DNA of 64,000 bases from Geomicrobium halophilum. Lineage in GTDB: Bacteria; Bacillota; Bacilli; Bacillales; Marinococcaceae. The notes under the pieces were generated by a model. That model saw nothing but the letters and a program-made list of their open reading frames with translations, was not told the DNA's origin and did no database searches. A program made the position numbers and the translations under genes. The stretch lies in assembly GCF_014207655.1 (NCBI RefSeq), contig NZ_JACHHJ010000006.1, positions 83,692 through 147,691 of the forward strand. The letters are read 5' to 3'. Shown here one piece after another: positions 24,810 through 33,979 of this stretch. Each line of letters begins with the position of its first letter. Positions within the stretch are counted from its first letter, which is position 1.

Positions 24810-25697
24810 ATGATTACCATTCAAAATGTAAACAAACGTTATAAAGAAACTAGAGCATTGCAAAATATCGATTTATCAATCCCATCAGGCGTGTGTTATG
24901 GGTTCGTCGGTCCTAATGGTGCAGGGAAGTCATCTTTAATTAAAATTCTAGCAGGAGTAGTTAAAGATTACGAGGGATCGATTCACGTATCTGATGCGAA
25001 TCCACCTTCTCTTGGCTATGTTCCCCAGGAAGTTTGTTTAGAAGAAACATTATCAGCTACCACGAACCTCCATTTTTATGGAAAAATTCAGGGTTTGAAA
25101 GGAGAGAAACTTATTCGTCAGGTAAAAACCGTACTTGATGATATTGGGTTAACCAATCGTGCCAACTCAAAAGTGAAGACATTTTCAGGTGGGATGAAAC
25201 GTCGGCTTAATATTGGATGTGCGCTTATGCATGAACCGGATCTTGTGATTATGGATGAACCGACCGTTGGCGTCGATCCCCAATCTCGTCTACATATTTT
25301 TCAAATGATTCGTTCATTAAAACAACAAGGGAAAACAATTATTTATGCCAGCCATTATATGGAGGAAATTGAAGAGCTTTGCGATGAGGTTGCCTTTATT
25401 GATGGCGGAAAAATTGTGGAACAAGGGAGCATCGACGATTTACTGACTAGCTATGCACAACCTGCTGTGTTTATCAAAGGAGATATTCCGAAAGCCTGGC
25501 TAGATTTCGAGAACGTCATTCAGCAAAAAGATGGCGGGTGGCTTTTCGCTTCATCGAACCCTATGCAACTTCTGGGTAAATTAGCCCAGCGTTGCGAAGA
25601 ACAAAACATTATGCCTTCGCAGTTATCATTGATGCAACCTCGTTTGGAAGATGTATTTTTTACACTAACTGGCACTGCTTTGCGGGACACGGCATAA
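24810..25697 (+). CDS. ABC transporter ATP-binding protein
   Basis: 295-residue nucleotide-binding subunit of an ABC-2-type exporter. Walker A is GPNGAGKSS near residue 37, the Q-loop is YVPQE, the signature is FSGGMKRRL near residue 125, Walker B is LVIMDEPTVGVDPQSR, and the switch His is in YASHYMEE. The ATG at 24810 follows GAGGG; an upstream ATG at 24783 has no such site. The permease gene starts 14 bases after its stop. Placement behind LytTR-DUF3021 suggests export of a peptide, drug or envelope-active compound, as in related LytTR-controlled transporters. Confidence 0.92.
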   Translation: MITIQNVNKRYKETRALQNIDLSIPSGVCYGFVGPNGAGKSSLIKILAGVVKDYEGSIHVSDANPPSLGYVPQEVCLEETLSATTNLHFYGKIQGLKGEKLIRQVKTVLDDIGLTNRANSKVKTFSGGMKRRLNIGCALMHEPDLVIMDEPTVGVDPQSRLHIFQMIRSLKQQGKTIIYASHYMEEIEELCDEVAFIDGGKIVEQGSIDDLLTSYAQPAVFIKGDIPKAWLDFENVIQQKDGGWLFASSNPMQLLGKLAQRCEEQNIMPSQLSLMQPRLEDVFFTLTGTALRDTA

Positions 25698-25711
25698 GGA
25701 GGCAGAATCAT

Positions 25712-26452
25712 ATGTGGGCTGTAGCAAATTTAGAAGCTAGAAAACAACTGCAGGACAAATCGTTATTGTTTTGGAACCTGGCTTTACCGATCATATTTAT
25801 TATTGGATTTATGGCTATTTTTGCTGACGATGCACCGGATCAGACAGCGATTGCCAATCAAATTATTACAGGGTTTAGTGTCTTTTTTGCCGTTTTTATC
25901 ATCATTTCCATGGTCATCAGCTTTGTCAAAGATCGGGAAAACGGGTTTGTGGCGCGTATGGCCAGCACACCACTAACGCCGGGCGGTTACTTTATCGGGA
26001 AATGGCTACCGTTTGGTGCCATCGTTGTCGGACAAATCATGATATTAGTGATCATGGGTATCATTGTTTATGATATGAGCATTGATCAACCCTTTTTTTA
26101 TCTACTCGTTGCCTGTTTTGTGGCGATGATGGTGACATCCTGGGGTGTAGCTATTGCAATGTTTTCAAAAACGGAAAACACAGGGCTTGCACTAACGCAA
26201 ATCATTGCTTTTGCCGGGGCTATCCTTGGCGGTCTTTGGATGCCGTTTGAAACGTTACCTGAAACTATCCAAACGATCGGTACGTTTTCACCTCAATATT
26301 GGGCTCACCAAGCATTCCTATCAACCCTTCCTGGACAGCCGGATGGGGAAGACGTAGGGATAGCTCTACTCATTTTACTTGGTTACACAGGTGTTGGTTT
26401 TGCCTTGGCGTTTGTTGGTTACCGGAAGTTTTTGCGCGAATCAAGAAGTTAG
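25712..26452 (+). CDS. ABC-2-type transporter permease
   Basis: 246-residue membrane subunit with six hydrophobic segments, the partner of the upstream ATPase. The segment KDRENGFVARMASTPLTPGGYFIGKWLP (split across the second loop) and the late GLWMPFETLPETIQTIGTFSP are typical of ABC-2 exporters of the drug or antibiotic type. AAGGAGG precedes the ATG at 25712. The likely transcript end is a hairpin at 26554-26582. Confidence 0.88.
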   Translation: MWAVANLEARKQLQDKSLLFWNLALPIIFIIGFMAIFADDAPDQTAIANQIITGFSVFFAVFIIISMVISFVKDRENGFVARMASTPLTPGGYFIGKWLPFGAIVVGQIMILVIMGIIVYDMSIDQPFFYLLVACFVAMMVTSWGVAIAMFSKTENTGLALTQIIAFAGAILGGLWMPFETLPETIQTIGTFSPQYWAHQAFLSTLPGQPDGEDVGIALLILLGYTGVGFALAFVGYRKFLRESRS

Positions 26453-26553
26453 CTTGTATCCGTTAGCACGGTCTACCATTTGTTACGGGCGGACGTTTAT
26501 GCGGAACAAGGAACAGCGTCCGGTTTTGTGGAAAAGAGCCAATTAGCGGGATA

Positions 26554-26584
26554 AATACCGTTCGAAACATTCGGGCGGTATTTT
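26554..26584 (+). terminator. Possible terminator after the ABC transporter
   Basis: AATACCG (26554-26560) pairs with CGGTATT (26576-26582), followed by TTGTGTTT. Moderate stem and short T tract. Confidence 0.5.
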
Positions 26585-26609
26585 GTGTTTGCGTCTGCAT
26601 GACAAATAC

Positions 26610-26867
26610 GGGAAATGATTGAAGACGAAGTGAAGTCACGCACGCTCCTATGAACGCAAAAGGCGGGAGCAAAAACCCCAATTGGGGAAAAGCAACCATC
26701 GCAATGGTTGCAGCAAGCCCCCCTCCAGCTGTCACCCCAATAATACCGGCATCCGCGAGGGAATTACGCATGACGCCTTGTAATGTTGCACCGGAAACAG
26801 CCAAAGCCGTACCGACGAGAGCAGCAAGTAAAATTCGTGGCAAACGTACTTGCCTTAAACGACCCAC
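26610..26867 (-). pseudogene. FecCD-type iron-siderophore permease fragment
   Basis: On the minus strand the frame encodes RLPRILLAALVGTALAVSGA, then a GVMRNSLAD and IGVTAGGGLAATIAM stretch, typical of FecCD ABC permeases near residues 60-130. The sequence is cut at the 5 side exactly at a hairpin (26864-26883) and loses homology after PFAFIGA near 26620. Only about one quarter of a permease remains. Confidence 0.78.
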
Positions 26868-26935
26868 CTGCTAAAGCAGGTGGATTTGGACATAAATTGT
26901 CTGCGACTGAAAGTCACATTTCAGACTGAAGTCTG
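26864..26935. repeat. Three consecutive perfect hairpins at a fragment boundary
   Basis: CCACCTGC-TAAA-GCAGGTGG (26864-26883), GACT-GAA-AGTC (26905-26915) and CAGAC-TGAA-GTCTG (26922-26935). They begin where the permease gene is truncated. Terminal hairpins of this sort mark ends of IS200/IS605-type elements, so this may be the end of a lost insertion. Confidence 0.5.
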
Positions 26936-27069
26936 CTGAAAGACCTTAAGCTCAAGCATACTGATTTTGACTGGAACTCAATCATCAATCCTGAATATAT
27001 CGTTCCTCTTCTCGCTGGTCTGGTTTTCGATATAATTTCTAATGAGAAAAAATAAGATAAACTATAGCT

Positions 27070-27327
27070 ATGAGTAACAAAAGAAAAACATACAGCCCAG
27101 AAGAAAAAGCCAAGATTGTATTGGAAATTTTAAGGGAAGCAAGCACCCTCAAAGAGATATCCCAAAAATATGGGGTGAGTCAACAGTTGATCAGTCGATG
27201 GCGGACGGAATTCCTGGATAATATGCCTACCGTCTTTGATAAAAAGGCTGCCAAAACCGAAAAGTTAAAGCAGGATCATGAAGCTGAAAAGGAGGAGCTC
27301 ATTATCAAATCGGTCAGCTTACGGTAG
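27070..27327 (+). mobile_element. IS3-family transposase OrfA
   Basis: An 85-residue helix-turn-helix protein (KRKTYSPEEKAKIVLEILRE, then YGVSQQLISRWRTEFLDN) typical of IS3-group OrfA, including the start of the leucine-zipper-like tail. The end diverges (IIKSVSLR), which suggests the programmed-frameshift junction with OrfB is damaged. It is followed by OrfB pieces. Confidence 0.8.
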
Positions 27328-27600
27328 AAATGAACTGGTCCCCCAAAAAACAGAAGCAGGTCTCGGATTGGAGGAGAAAAAAGCATTAATCGATTTTGAC
27401 AGTAAAGAGGTCTCTGTTAAACGCCAGTGTCAACTCTTGAGTCTATCGACGGCTTATTATCCAACCACCGATTATCAGCCTGATCAGTAGGAAATTGCGA
27501 TTAAGAATGCCATCGATCGGATCCACTATGGATCATCATATTCACATCATCTATACACCTAAAAACACTATCTATACCCAAACCCCCTGTCTTCTATTCT
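27290..27600 (+). pseudogene. IS3-family OrfB remnant
   Basis: Pieces of the OrfB N-terminus are readable: EKKALIDFDSKEVSVKRQC, then LLSLSTAYY and EIAIKNAIDRIHY. A stop (27487-27489) interrupts it. The catalytic DDE region is absent; what follows (IYTPKNT and SIPKP in different frames) looks like a second small OrfB piece after a deletion. The element is not functional. Confidence 0.7.
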
Positions 27601-27608
27601 ATATTGAC

Positions 27609-28496
27609 TCACGTGATAGAAGCTCGGTAAATGGAGTCCACTGCTTTTTGCAGTGTGTCATTAAACGCTTCATCGGATTGGTCGACATTCAAATCTTGGG
27701 TGAGTGCGCGGGAGAAACTGGCGATGAGCTCCTTGTTTTCCGCCAGTTTTTCGTTTGCTTCGTCTGTCGGGTAGCCGCCGGATAGCGCGACCACACGAAC
27801 GACCTTCGGATGGTCAATCAGCTCTTTATGCGTGTTCACGACGGTTGGGATCGTCAGTTTTAACATCACGTGTTCGTCTTGGCCGAGTTGGTCGAGGTGT
27901 TTTTGAATTTCCGCCTTCAACAGATCCTCGCATTTTTCTTTTTCCGGGCTGTTAATATCCACTTCCGGTTCAATAATCGGAACAAGACCCGCTTCGATAA
28001 TCTTCTTGCCAATCTCGAATTGCTGATCGACGACTGCTTTGATGCCTTCCGGGTTGGCTTCTTTGATGACGGAACGCATCTTCGTGCCAAAGATGTTCCG
28101 TTCATTTGCGCGCTTCAGCGTTTCACCGAGGTCATTGATTGGTTTCATCAATTGCACGCCATTTGATTCTTCCGCGAGGCCTTTATCCACTTTCAAGAAC
28201 GGGGCAACGCCTTTTTTTTTCGCTAAATAATCGCCGGTGTACATCCCTTCGATTTCGCGATCCATCGTTTGTTCAAACAGGATGGTGCCGAGGATGTGCT
28301 TGGAATCAAAAGCAGGAGAGGTGATAATTCGTGTGCGCATCTCGTGCACCAAGTCAAACATCTCATCGTCGTTGGCAAATGCATCGTCCGAAATGCCATA
28401 TAGGGCGAGGGCTTTCGGCGTACTTCCGCCACTCTGGTCAAGTGCTGCAATAAACCCATCTTCGTTTTTCATTTGTTCAAAATGACGATGTTGCAT
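27609..28496 (-). CDS. fda: Fructose-bisphosphate aldolase, class I
   Basis: 295-residue Schiff-base aldolase of the bacterial class I type (as in Staphylococcus Fda). Signatures include the [17 protein letters not shown] start, [19 protein letters not shown] and VMLKLTIPT with the Schiff-base Lys. Start at ATG 28496, eight bases after AAGGAG; the upstream GTG at 28505 abuts that site. It lies 13 bases after transketolase on the same strand, so the two form an operon. The region is clearly more GC-rich than genes either side. Besides FBP, class I aldolases can condense dihydroxyacetone phosphate with erythrose-4-phosphate, a point relevant to the island next door. Confidence 0.94.
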   Translation of the reverse strand: MQHRHFEQMKNEDGFIAALDQSGGSTPKALALYGISDDAFANDDEMFDLVHEMRTRIITSPAFDSKHILGTILFEQTMDREIEGMYTGDYLAKKKGVAPFLKVDKGLAEESNGVQLMKPINDLGETLKRANERNIFGTKMRSVIKEANPEGIKAVVDQQFEIGKKIIEAGLVPIIEPEVDINSPEKEKCEDLLKAEIQKHLDQLGQDEHVMLKLTIPTVVNTHKELIDHPKVVRVVALSGGYPTDEANEKLAENKELIASFSRALTQDLNVDQSDEAFNDTLQKAVDSIYRASIT

Positions 28497-28509
28497 AACT
28501 GACACTCCT

Positions 28510-30504
28510 TTATGAAAACTGTTCTGTCAAGGTTTTCACTTCATTTACGATATTATCTTCGTGAAATCCGAAAGCTTCCATAACCACATTGCCGGGAGCC
28601 GAAGCACCGAATTGATCGATGCCGATGGTCTTGCCGCCCTCTCCGGCATAACGTTCCCAGCCGAACGTAGCCGCTGCTTCCAGCGTGACGGTCGGAATGG
28701 CATGGTCGATGACCGATTGCCGGTAAGCTTCCGGTTGGTTTTCAAAACGATCCCGGCTTGGCATACTGATGACCCGAATCGCGATCCCCTGCTCGGATAG
28801 TTGTTTTCTGGCTGCCATCGCGAGCGAAACTTCGGACCCTGTCGCGACAATCGCGGCCGCCGGCTGGTCGGCATCCGCCAAAATATACGCGCCTTTTTTC
28901 ACGTTTTCATACGCATGGTCCGGATCCGTCAGCGTTGGAAGCCCTTGCCGCGTTAACACGAGGGCGGTCGGGTGATCCTTTGCTTCCAGCGACAGCCGCC
29001 AAGCGGCAACGGTTTCGTTCCCGTCCGCCGGCCGGACCACGGAAAGGTTCGGCATCGCGCGCAACGCTGGCAGCTGCTCAATCGGTTCGTGGGTCGGTCC
29101 GTCTTCGCCGACCGCAATGCTGTCATGGGTGAACACATAGGTAACGGGAACTCCCATTAACGCCGACAAGCGAACCGCCGGCCGCATATAATCGGAAAAG
29201 ACGAGAAAGGTTGCTCCGTATGCATGCAAGCCTCCGTGAAGCGCAATCCCGTTCAAAGCCGCGGCGGTGGCAAACTCTCTTACCCCAAACCAGACATTGC
29301 GGCCTTCGCGGTTGTCTTTTGTAAAATCATCATACGCTTTCATCAACGTATTATTGGAAGAAGCAAGGTCGGCGGAACCGCCGAACAGCCCGTCCACTTG
29401 GGACGAAACCGCCTGAATCGTTGCCCCCGAGGCTTTCCGGGTGGCAAGTCCTTCTTCTCCGTCCTCGTACCTCGGCAGCTCCTTCAACGCATCCGTTCGC
29501 CAATCACGGGCAAACGCTCGCGCCAGTTCCTTGGCTTTTTCTGGAAACGCTTGGCTGTACGCCTCGTACGTCTCTTCCCATTGGCGGTAAACAGCGGCGG
29601 CTTCCTCTTGTTTCTGTTCAAAAAAGCTACGGACGTCGTCGGGGACATGGAACGGTTCGTGGTCCCATTCATAAGCTTCTTTGGCGAGCGTGGCTTCTTC
29701 ATCCCCCAACGGCTTTCCATGCGCGTCATTCGTGCCGGCGCGGTTCGGTGAACCGAAGCCGATGACGGTTTTTACTTCAATAAAGCTGGGGCGGGGATCT
29801 TCTTTCGCTTCTTGAATCGCCCGGTCAATGGCTTCCACATCATTGCCGTCTTCAATAAAGATCGTGTGCCAGCCATACGCTTCATATCGTTGGCAGACAT
29901 CCTCCGAGAACGCTCGATTCAAATCGCCGTCGAGGGAAATATCATTGGAATCGTAAAGCACAATCAAGCGTCCCAATTGCTGGTGGCCGGCGAGCGAGGC
30001 GGATTCCGAAGCCACCCCTTCCATGACATCCCCGTCACTGCAAATCACATACGTATAGTGGTTGAATAATTCATACCCTTCCCGGTTGTACGTGGCGGCC
30101 AGATGGGCTTCGGCCATTGCCATCCCTGTCGACATGGCAATACCTTGCCCGAGCGGACCGGTCGTTGCATCCACGCCCGCCGTATGGCCATATTCAGGGT
30201 GGCCAGGCGTTTTGCTTCCCAAATGCCGGAAGTTTTTCAATTCCTCGAGGCTCAAGTCGTATCCGGTTACATGCAGCAAGCTGTACAAAAGCATGGAGCC
30301 GTGGCCCGCGGATAAGACAAAACGGTCCCGGTCCCACCAGTCCGGTTTTGCCGGATGATGTTTAAAGTGTCTGCTCCATAGGGCAAAAGCCATCGGTGAC
30401 GCCCCCATGGGCAGCCCCGGGTGGCCGGCATTTGCTCGATTGACGCTGTCGATGGACAATGTCCGTATGGTATTAATGGCGCTTTGTTCTATGTTTGAAG
30501 TCAA
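28510..30504 (-). CDS. tkt: Transketolase
   Basis: Thiamine-diphosphate enzyme of the pentose phosphate pathway that moves two-carbon units between sugar phosphates. The 664-residue protein has the N-terminal [20 protein letters not shown], the ThDP motif [20 protein letters not shown] ending near residue 180, and the transketolase pyrimidine-domain [12 protein letters not shown] near residue 460. The probable start is TTG at 30504, eight bases after GGAAAGG, exactly paralleling the fda start region; the GTG at 30513 is the alternative. The coding DNA is distinctly GC-rich. This is probably an extra, pathway-specific copy: it is in an operon with class I aldolase next to the polyol genes. Confidence 0.95.
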   Translation of the reverse strand: MTSNIEQSAINTIRTLSIDSVNRANAGHPGLPMGASPMAFALWSRHFKHHPAKPDWWDRDRFVLSAGHGSMLLYSLLHVTGYDLSLEELKNFRHLGSKTPGHPEYGHTAGVDATTGPLGQGIAMSTGMAMAEAHLAATYNREGYELFNHYTYVICSDGDVMEGVASESASLAGHQQLGRLIVLYDSNDISLDGDLNRAFSEDVCQRYEAYGWHTIFIEDGNDVEAIDRAIQEAKEDPRPSFIEVKTVIGFGSPNRAGTNDAHGKPLGDEEATLAKEAYEWDHEPFHVPDDVRSFFEQKQEEAAAVYRQWEETYEAYSQAFPEKAKELARAFARDWRTDALKELPRYEDGEEGLATRKASGATIQAVSSQVDGLFGGSADLASSNNTLMKAYDDFTKDNREGRNVWFGVREFATAAALNGIALHGGLHAYGATFLVFSDYMRPAVRLSALMGVPVTYVFTHDSIAVGEDGPTHEPIEQLPALRAMPNLSVVRPADGNETVAAWRLSLEAKDHPTALVLTRQGLPTLTDPDHAYENVKKGAYILADADQPAAAIVATGSEVSLAMAARKQLSEQGIAIRVISMPSRDRFENQPEAYRQSVIDHAIPTVTLEAAATFGWERYAGEGGKTIGIDQFGASAPGNVVMEAFGFHEDNIVNEVKTLTEQFS

Positions 30505-30538
30505 TACTGACACCCTTTCCGCCTGACTTCTGTTTTTA

Positions 30539-30580
30539 GATCAAAGTGCCTTACTTTCTGGAAAGCACAGCACCTTGATC
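30539..30580 (-). promoter_or_regulatory. Inverted repeat in the tkt leader
   Basis: GATCAAAGTGC (30539-30549) and GCACCTTGATC (30570-30580) form an 11-bp stem with one G-T pair about 30 bases upstream of the tkt start. There is no T tract, so it is more likely an operator or leader hairpin than a terminator. Confidence 0.45.
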
Positions 30581-30810
30581 AATTTAGACTCAAATGGGAA
30601 GTTTTTGGTTTAAATCAATAAAACTGAAGAGTATTGGTCATCAAATAATACAATGTGCCATTACTTATTTATAGCTTCTAGGATCATCCGATCACTCATA
30701 CAAAATTTTTTTTGATGTATTACGTATTGACCCATGTTTTCAGATCGATCCCAACAATTTTAATGTTTTTGATTACCCTCCCCCTTACTGATATCTTCCT
30801 TCTCTGGGAT

Positions 30811-31749
30811 TTACCCTCTGCTTTCATGCACTGTAGTTAAAAACTGATTACTGAAGTCATGAGATATAAACGTTTCAGTTTCAACAGTCCCGTCTGTTTT
30901 TCTTTGTATCCCTTTAAGTAAATCACCATTGGTGACACCCGTGGCAATAAAGAAACAATCATCCGTTTTGATTATATCCTCAAGGAATAGGTGTTTTTCA
31001 GGGTTTTTCATACCCATTTGCATACATCGGTTATATTCGTTGTCTGATTTAGGCTTTAATCGACCTTGAAAGTCACCACCTAATGTTCTTGCAGCAACTG
31101 CACCAATTACTCCTTCTGGTGCTCCACCGATCCCGATGAAAATGTCTGCATCATAATCCTCCAAACAGGTAGCCACTATTGCCGTGATATCCACATCGGT
31201 GAATTGTTTAACATTAGGACCAATCGATCTCACAGTTTTTACGATAGACTCATGCCGTTTACGATCTTGAATCAAAACGTTAAGTTCTGTAAGTGGCTTC
31301 TCAAGTGCAAATGCCACTCTTTTAAGATTCACTTCAAGCGAATCAGTAAGATCGATATGACCGGCTGCCTTTGAACCCACTGCGATTTTTTCCATATACA
31401 TATCCGGGGCATGTAGAAGACTCCCCTTCGTTCCCCCAGCAAGAACTGATATTGCCTGGTTTTGACCATTAGCAGCGAGGGTTGTTCCATCAATAGGGTC
31501 AACAGCTAAATCAAATTCGGGATAGCCTACCTTGCCGAGTGTTTCTCCAATGTAAAGCATTGGTGCTTCATCCATCTCTCCTTCACCAATGACCACCGTT
31601 GATTTCATTTCCAACTGCTGAAGAGTTGTGCGCATCGCTTCGGTAGCCTGTCCATCAATAAGTATCTTATCTTCATTACCAATGTAAGATTCAACCGAAA
31701 TAGCTGCATTTTGTGTTACGGGGAGATAGGACATCACAATGTTTTCCAC
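30811..31749 (-). CDS. glpX: Fructose-1,6-bisphosphatase, class II (GlpX)
   Basis: Lithium-sensitive-phosphatase-fold enzyme of 312 residues that removes the 1-phosphate of fructose-1,6-bisphosphate; several GlpX proteins also hydrolyse sedoheptulose-1,7-bisphosphate. Metal and substrate motifs include VVIGEGEMDEAPML near residue 50, DLAVDPIDGTTLAA near residue 80, and IGIGGAPEGVIGAVAARTLGG near residue 205 (each typical of GlpX). A GTG start at 31749 follows GAAGGGAG. It is the last gene of the rpiB-dhaK-dhaL-glpX operon, 15 bases after dhaL. With aldolase next door it could form a bisphosphate bypass from erythrose-4-phosphate to sedoheptulose-7-phosphate. Confidence 0.93.
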   Translation of the reverse strand: MENIVMSYLPVTQNAAISVESYIGNEDKILIDGQATEAMRTTLQQLEMKSTVVIGEGEMDEAPMLYIGETLGKVGYPEFDLAVDPIDGTTLAANGQNQAISVLAGGTKGSLLHAPDMYMEKIAVGSKAAGHIDLTDSLEVNLKRVAFALEKPLTELNVLIQDRKRHESIVKTVRSIGPNVKQFTDVDITAIVATCLEDYDADIFIGIGGAPEGVIGAVAARTLGGDFQGRLKPKSDNEYNRCMQMGMKNPEKHLFLEDIIKTDDCFFIATGVTNGDLLKGIQRKTDGTVETETFISHDFSNQFLTTVHESRG

Positions 31750-31764
31750 AAAAGAATGCTCCCT

Positions 31765-32397
31765 TCACTGCTGTACGATCTTTGAGTTTTTATAGTGAAC
31801 AATAAATGATGAGTAAATTAAATGTGCAGATGTGGCACCAGGATCTTGATACCCAAGTGAACGATCGCCAAGACGGCTCGCACGTCCTTTGACAGCAACC
31901 ATATCTTTCGTTGCTTGCATTCCTTGTTCAGCGAGTTCATTTGCATTAAGCAGTTTCGTCTCGGGTGCTTTACTTTTTTTCAACTCTCCTAAGATTGGTA
32001 ACCACGTATCAAGGGTCGTTTTATCTCCAATTTCCGCTTGACCTCGATCTTGGACTCCTTCGATAAATGCCTCCCAAAATTCAACTAGGTCTTCATTTTG
32101 TAGCTTTTCCTTTTCTTTAATACAACGGGCGCCACTTAAAAAGCCTGAAGCGTATAATGGACCGACGGAGGATCCTACTGTATCTAAGAAAATCTTGCCT
32201 GCTTTCATCGATAATTTTCCGCAATCAGTTTCTTCCATTTCTTCAAGGTGTTCTTTCACCGCAGTCCACCCTTCTGCCATGGTCACACCGTGATCCCCAT
32301 CCCCTAAATAGCGGTCCAATTCACATAGATAGTCTCTATTTTCTTTCATAATATCAGAGAGGCCAATTAAAAATGACTTCCATTCCTTCGCATTCAT
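31765..32397 (-). CDS. dhaL: Dihydroxyacetone kinase-type subunit DhaL
   Basis: 210-residue nucleotide-binding subunit of a DAK-family kinase. Motifs are YLGDGDHGVTMAEGW (metal-ADP Asp residues near 31-35), SSVGPLYASGFLSGA, EIGDKTTLDTWLP and the C-terminal GRASRLGDRSLGYQDPGA. It follows dhaK by 19 bases. No PTS DhaM gene is present, so the kinase is expected to use ATP or to rely on a DhaM elsewhere. DAK-type pairs also phosphorylate D- or L-erythrulose (DerK/LerK of mycobacteria), which fits the tetritol-type dehydrogenases in this cluster. Confidence 0.92.
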   Translation of the reverse strand: MNAKEWKSFLIGLSDIMKENRDYLCELDRYLGDGDHGVTMAEGWTAVKEHLEEMEETDCGKLSMKAGKIFLDTVGSSVGPLYASGFLSGARCIKEKEKLQNEDLVEFWEAFIEGVQDRGQAEIGDKTTLDTWLPILGELKKSKAPETKLLNANELAEQGMQATKDMVAVKGRASRLGDRSLGYQDPGATSAHLIYSSFIVHYKNSKIVQQ

Positions 32398-32416
32398 ATT
32401 GTGTTCAACCCCTTAC

Positions 32417-33421
32417 TTATTTTTGTTCGTACATCGGACTGTAAGCGAAATAGTCAATCATTGGTTTCAGCTCACTATCCATTTTCAGCAAGGACAAAGA
32501 ACAACCACCCATTTCTAGAGACGTACTATAATCTCCTACGTAAGAACGGTATATCCGAATGCCTTTTTCACTTAATAGTTTTTCAACTTCATCGAAAAAA
32601 ATGTACAGTTCCATTCTAGTTGTTGATCCTAACCCATTAACGAGAACCGTAACTTCATCATCTTTAACCAACGACATATCCGCAAGAATGTCGTGAACAA
32701 TTCGCTCTGCAACTTTACTCGATGATTGTAGTTTGCCTTTCTCAACACCGGGCTCACCATGGTGTCCAAGACCGATCTCCATTTCATCGTCCTCAAGCTG
32801 AAAACTAGGTTCACCAGTTTGCGGGAGTGAACATGGCGTTAGACCAACACCCATCGAGCACACATTTTCATTTGCCTTCTCCGTGAGACGGTAAACTTCG
32901 TCGATATCTTTGCCCATTTCCGATGCAGCCCCCGCTACTTTTATGACGAAGAATTCACCAGAAATACCACGTCTTTGCTCTGATTCTCCCTTCGGCGCGG
33001 AAGCCACGTCATCCTTAACGATTATTTGTTTTACTTCAATATCTTCTTCCATTTCCACAAGATCAGCAGCCATACTGAAGTTCATTATATCCCCTTGATA
33101 ATTCCCGTAAATAAGGATACTTTCTTTTTTCGTGTCCACTGCTTTAATAGCTTCTGCAATTGGCGTTGGCGGAGGTGATGCAAAAATATTACCTACCGCT
33201 ACACCATCTGCCATGCCTTTACCAACGTATCCCATGAACGCAGGCTCATGTCCTGATCCTCCACCAATAATGACGCTAACCTTTTTCTTTTCTTTTGAAT
33301 ACTTACGAATAATTGCACGGTGGTGTGCTTCTACTTTTGAAATAGACGAAGAATGCGCTTTCAAAAAACCTTTGATCATGTCATCGACAACGTGATCAGG
33401 ATTATTTATTAACTTCTTCAT
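32417..33421 (-). CDS. dhaK: Dihydroxyacetone kinase-type subunit DhaK
   Basis: 334-residue substrate-binding subunit. The sugar is bound through a hemiaminal to a His, here in GLGHHGEPGVEKGKL near residue 215. Other signatures are VSVIIGGGSGHEPAFMGYVG near residue 48, NIFASPPPTPI and NYQGDIMNF. Start ATG 33421 after TGGGGGGT. It lies 12 bases after rpiB and before dhaL. The substrate could be dihydroxyacetone or erythrulose; adjacent dehydrogenases favour the C4 sugar, but only assay can decide. Confidence 0.93.
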   Translation of the reverse strand: MKKLINNPDHVVDDMIKGFLKAHSSSISKVEAHHRAIIRKYSKEKKKVSVIIGGGSGHEPAFMGYVGKGMADGVAVGNIFASPPPTPIAEAIKAVDTKKESILIYGNYQGDIMNFSMAADLVEMEEDIEVKQIIVKDDVASAPKGESEQRRGISGEFFVIKVAGAASEMGKDIDEVYRLTEKANENVCSMGVGLTPCSLPQTGEPSFQLEDDEMEIGLGHHGEPGVEKGKLQSSSKVAERIVHDILADMSLVKDDEVTVLVNGLGSTTRMELYIFFDEVEKLLSEKGIRIYRSYVGDYSTSLEMGGCSLSLLKMDSELKPMIDYFAYSPMYEQK

Positions 33422-33433
33422 GATACCCCCCCA

Positions 33434-33889
33434 CTAAATCTTTTGTAAAAACTCGTTTTCTTTGTCCATTATTTTTTTAATCTTACGAGCAGAATCTCCT
33501 CCTTTAAATTCATTATTTAAATAAGTGTATACAACTTGTTTTGCTAGTTCAACCCCGATTACTTTTGAACCCATCGTTAATATTTGCGCATTATTACTGA
33601 GTTGAGCACGTTCTGCAGAATACGTATCATGACAAAGCGCTGCACGTATGCCAGGAACCTTGCCAGCCGCAATGGCTACGCCGATTCCCGTTCCACAAAT
33701 GAGTACTCCTCTTACCACTTTCTCTCTTATAATATCTTGCGAAACATCAAATGCTACATCTGGATAATCTGTTTCATCACAGCTGTAACACCCATAATCT
33801 ATAGCCTCATGACCCATTTGCTTTATATAGGCTTTAATGTCTTCTTTTAATACAAAACCATGATGATCGCTTCCAATTGCAAGCTTCAT
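33434..33889 (-). CDS. RpiB/LacAB-family sugar-phosphate isomerase
   Basis: 151-residue isomerase whose family members interconvert ribose-5-P/ribulose-5-P, allose-6-P/allulose-6-P, or erythrulose-4-P/erythrose-4-P (DerI, EryI). Features are the start MKLAIGSDHHGFVLKEDIK, the catalytic Cys in VRGVLICGTGIGVAIAAGK and the anion-binding PGIRAALCHDTYSAERAQLS. Start at ATG 33889, nine bases after AGGAGGA. First gene of its operon, behind promoter B. Combined with DhaK/DhaL, conversion of erythrulose-4-phosphate to erythrose-4-phosphate is the attractive role. Confidence 0.88.
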   Translation of the reverse strand: MKLAIGSDHHGFVLKEDIKAYIKQMGHEAIDYGCYSCDETDYPDVAFDVSQDIIREKVVRGVLICGTGIGVAIAAGKVPGIRAALCHDTYSAERAQLSNNAQILTMGSKVIGVELAKQVVYTYLNNEFKGGDSARKIKKIMDKENEFLQKI

Positions 33890-33926
33890 CGTAAACATTC
33901 CTCCTAAATATCATTTCTATAGAATA

Positions 33927-33979
33927 TTTTGGCACATTTAGTTTCGTATGTCAATTTTTATTTTCGTTTATTTTTGATT
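33927..33979 (-). promoter_or_regulatory. Promoter/operator B of rpiB-dhaK-dhaL-glpX
   Basis: On the minus strand, TTGACA (33955-33950) is followed 17 bases later by CAAAAT (33932-33927). The spacer contains TACGAAA. Upstream, 33979-33961 reads ATCAAAAATAAACGAAAAT, identical at 17 of 19 positions to the element at 37329-37311. It overlaps the stop codon of the permease gene. Probable target of the island regulator. Confidence 0.65.

Noticed and set aside
26463..26867. Intact 134-residue permease gene
   Set aside because: Only about 80 codons match FecCD; the rest is unrelated sequence after the break, and the start lies in a hairpin.
28561..30365. Several plus-strand reading frames of 60-175 codons over transketolase
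   Set aside because: They are antisense shadows caused by the high GC content and codon bias of tkt; none has a ribosome-binding site or protein family pattern.
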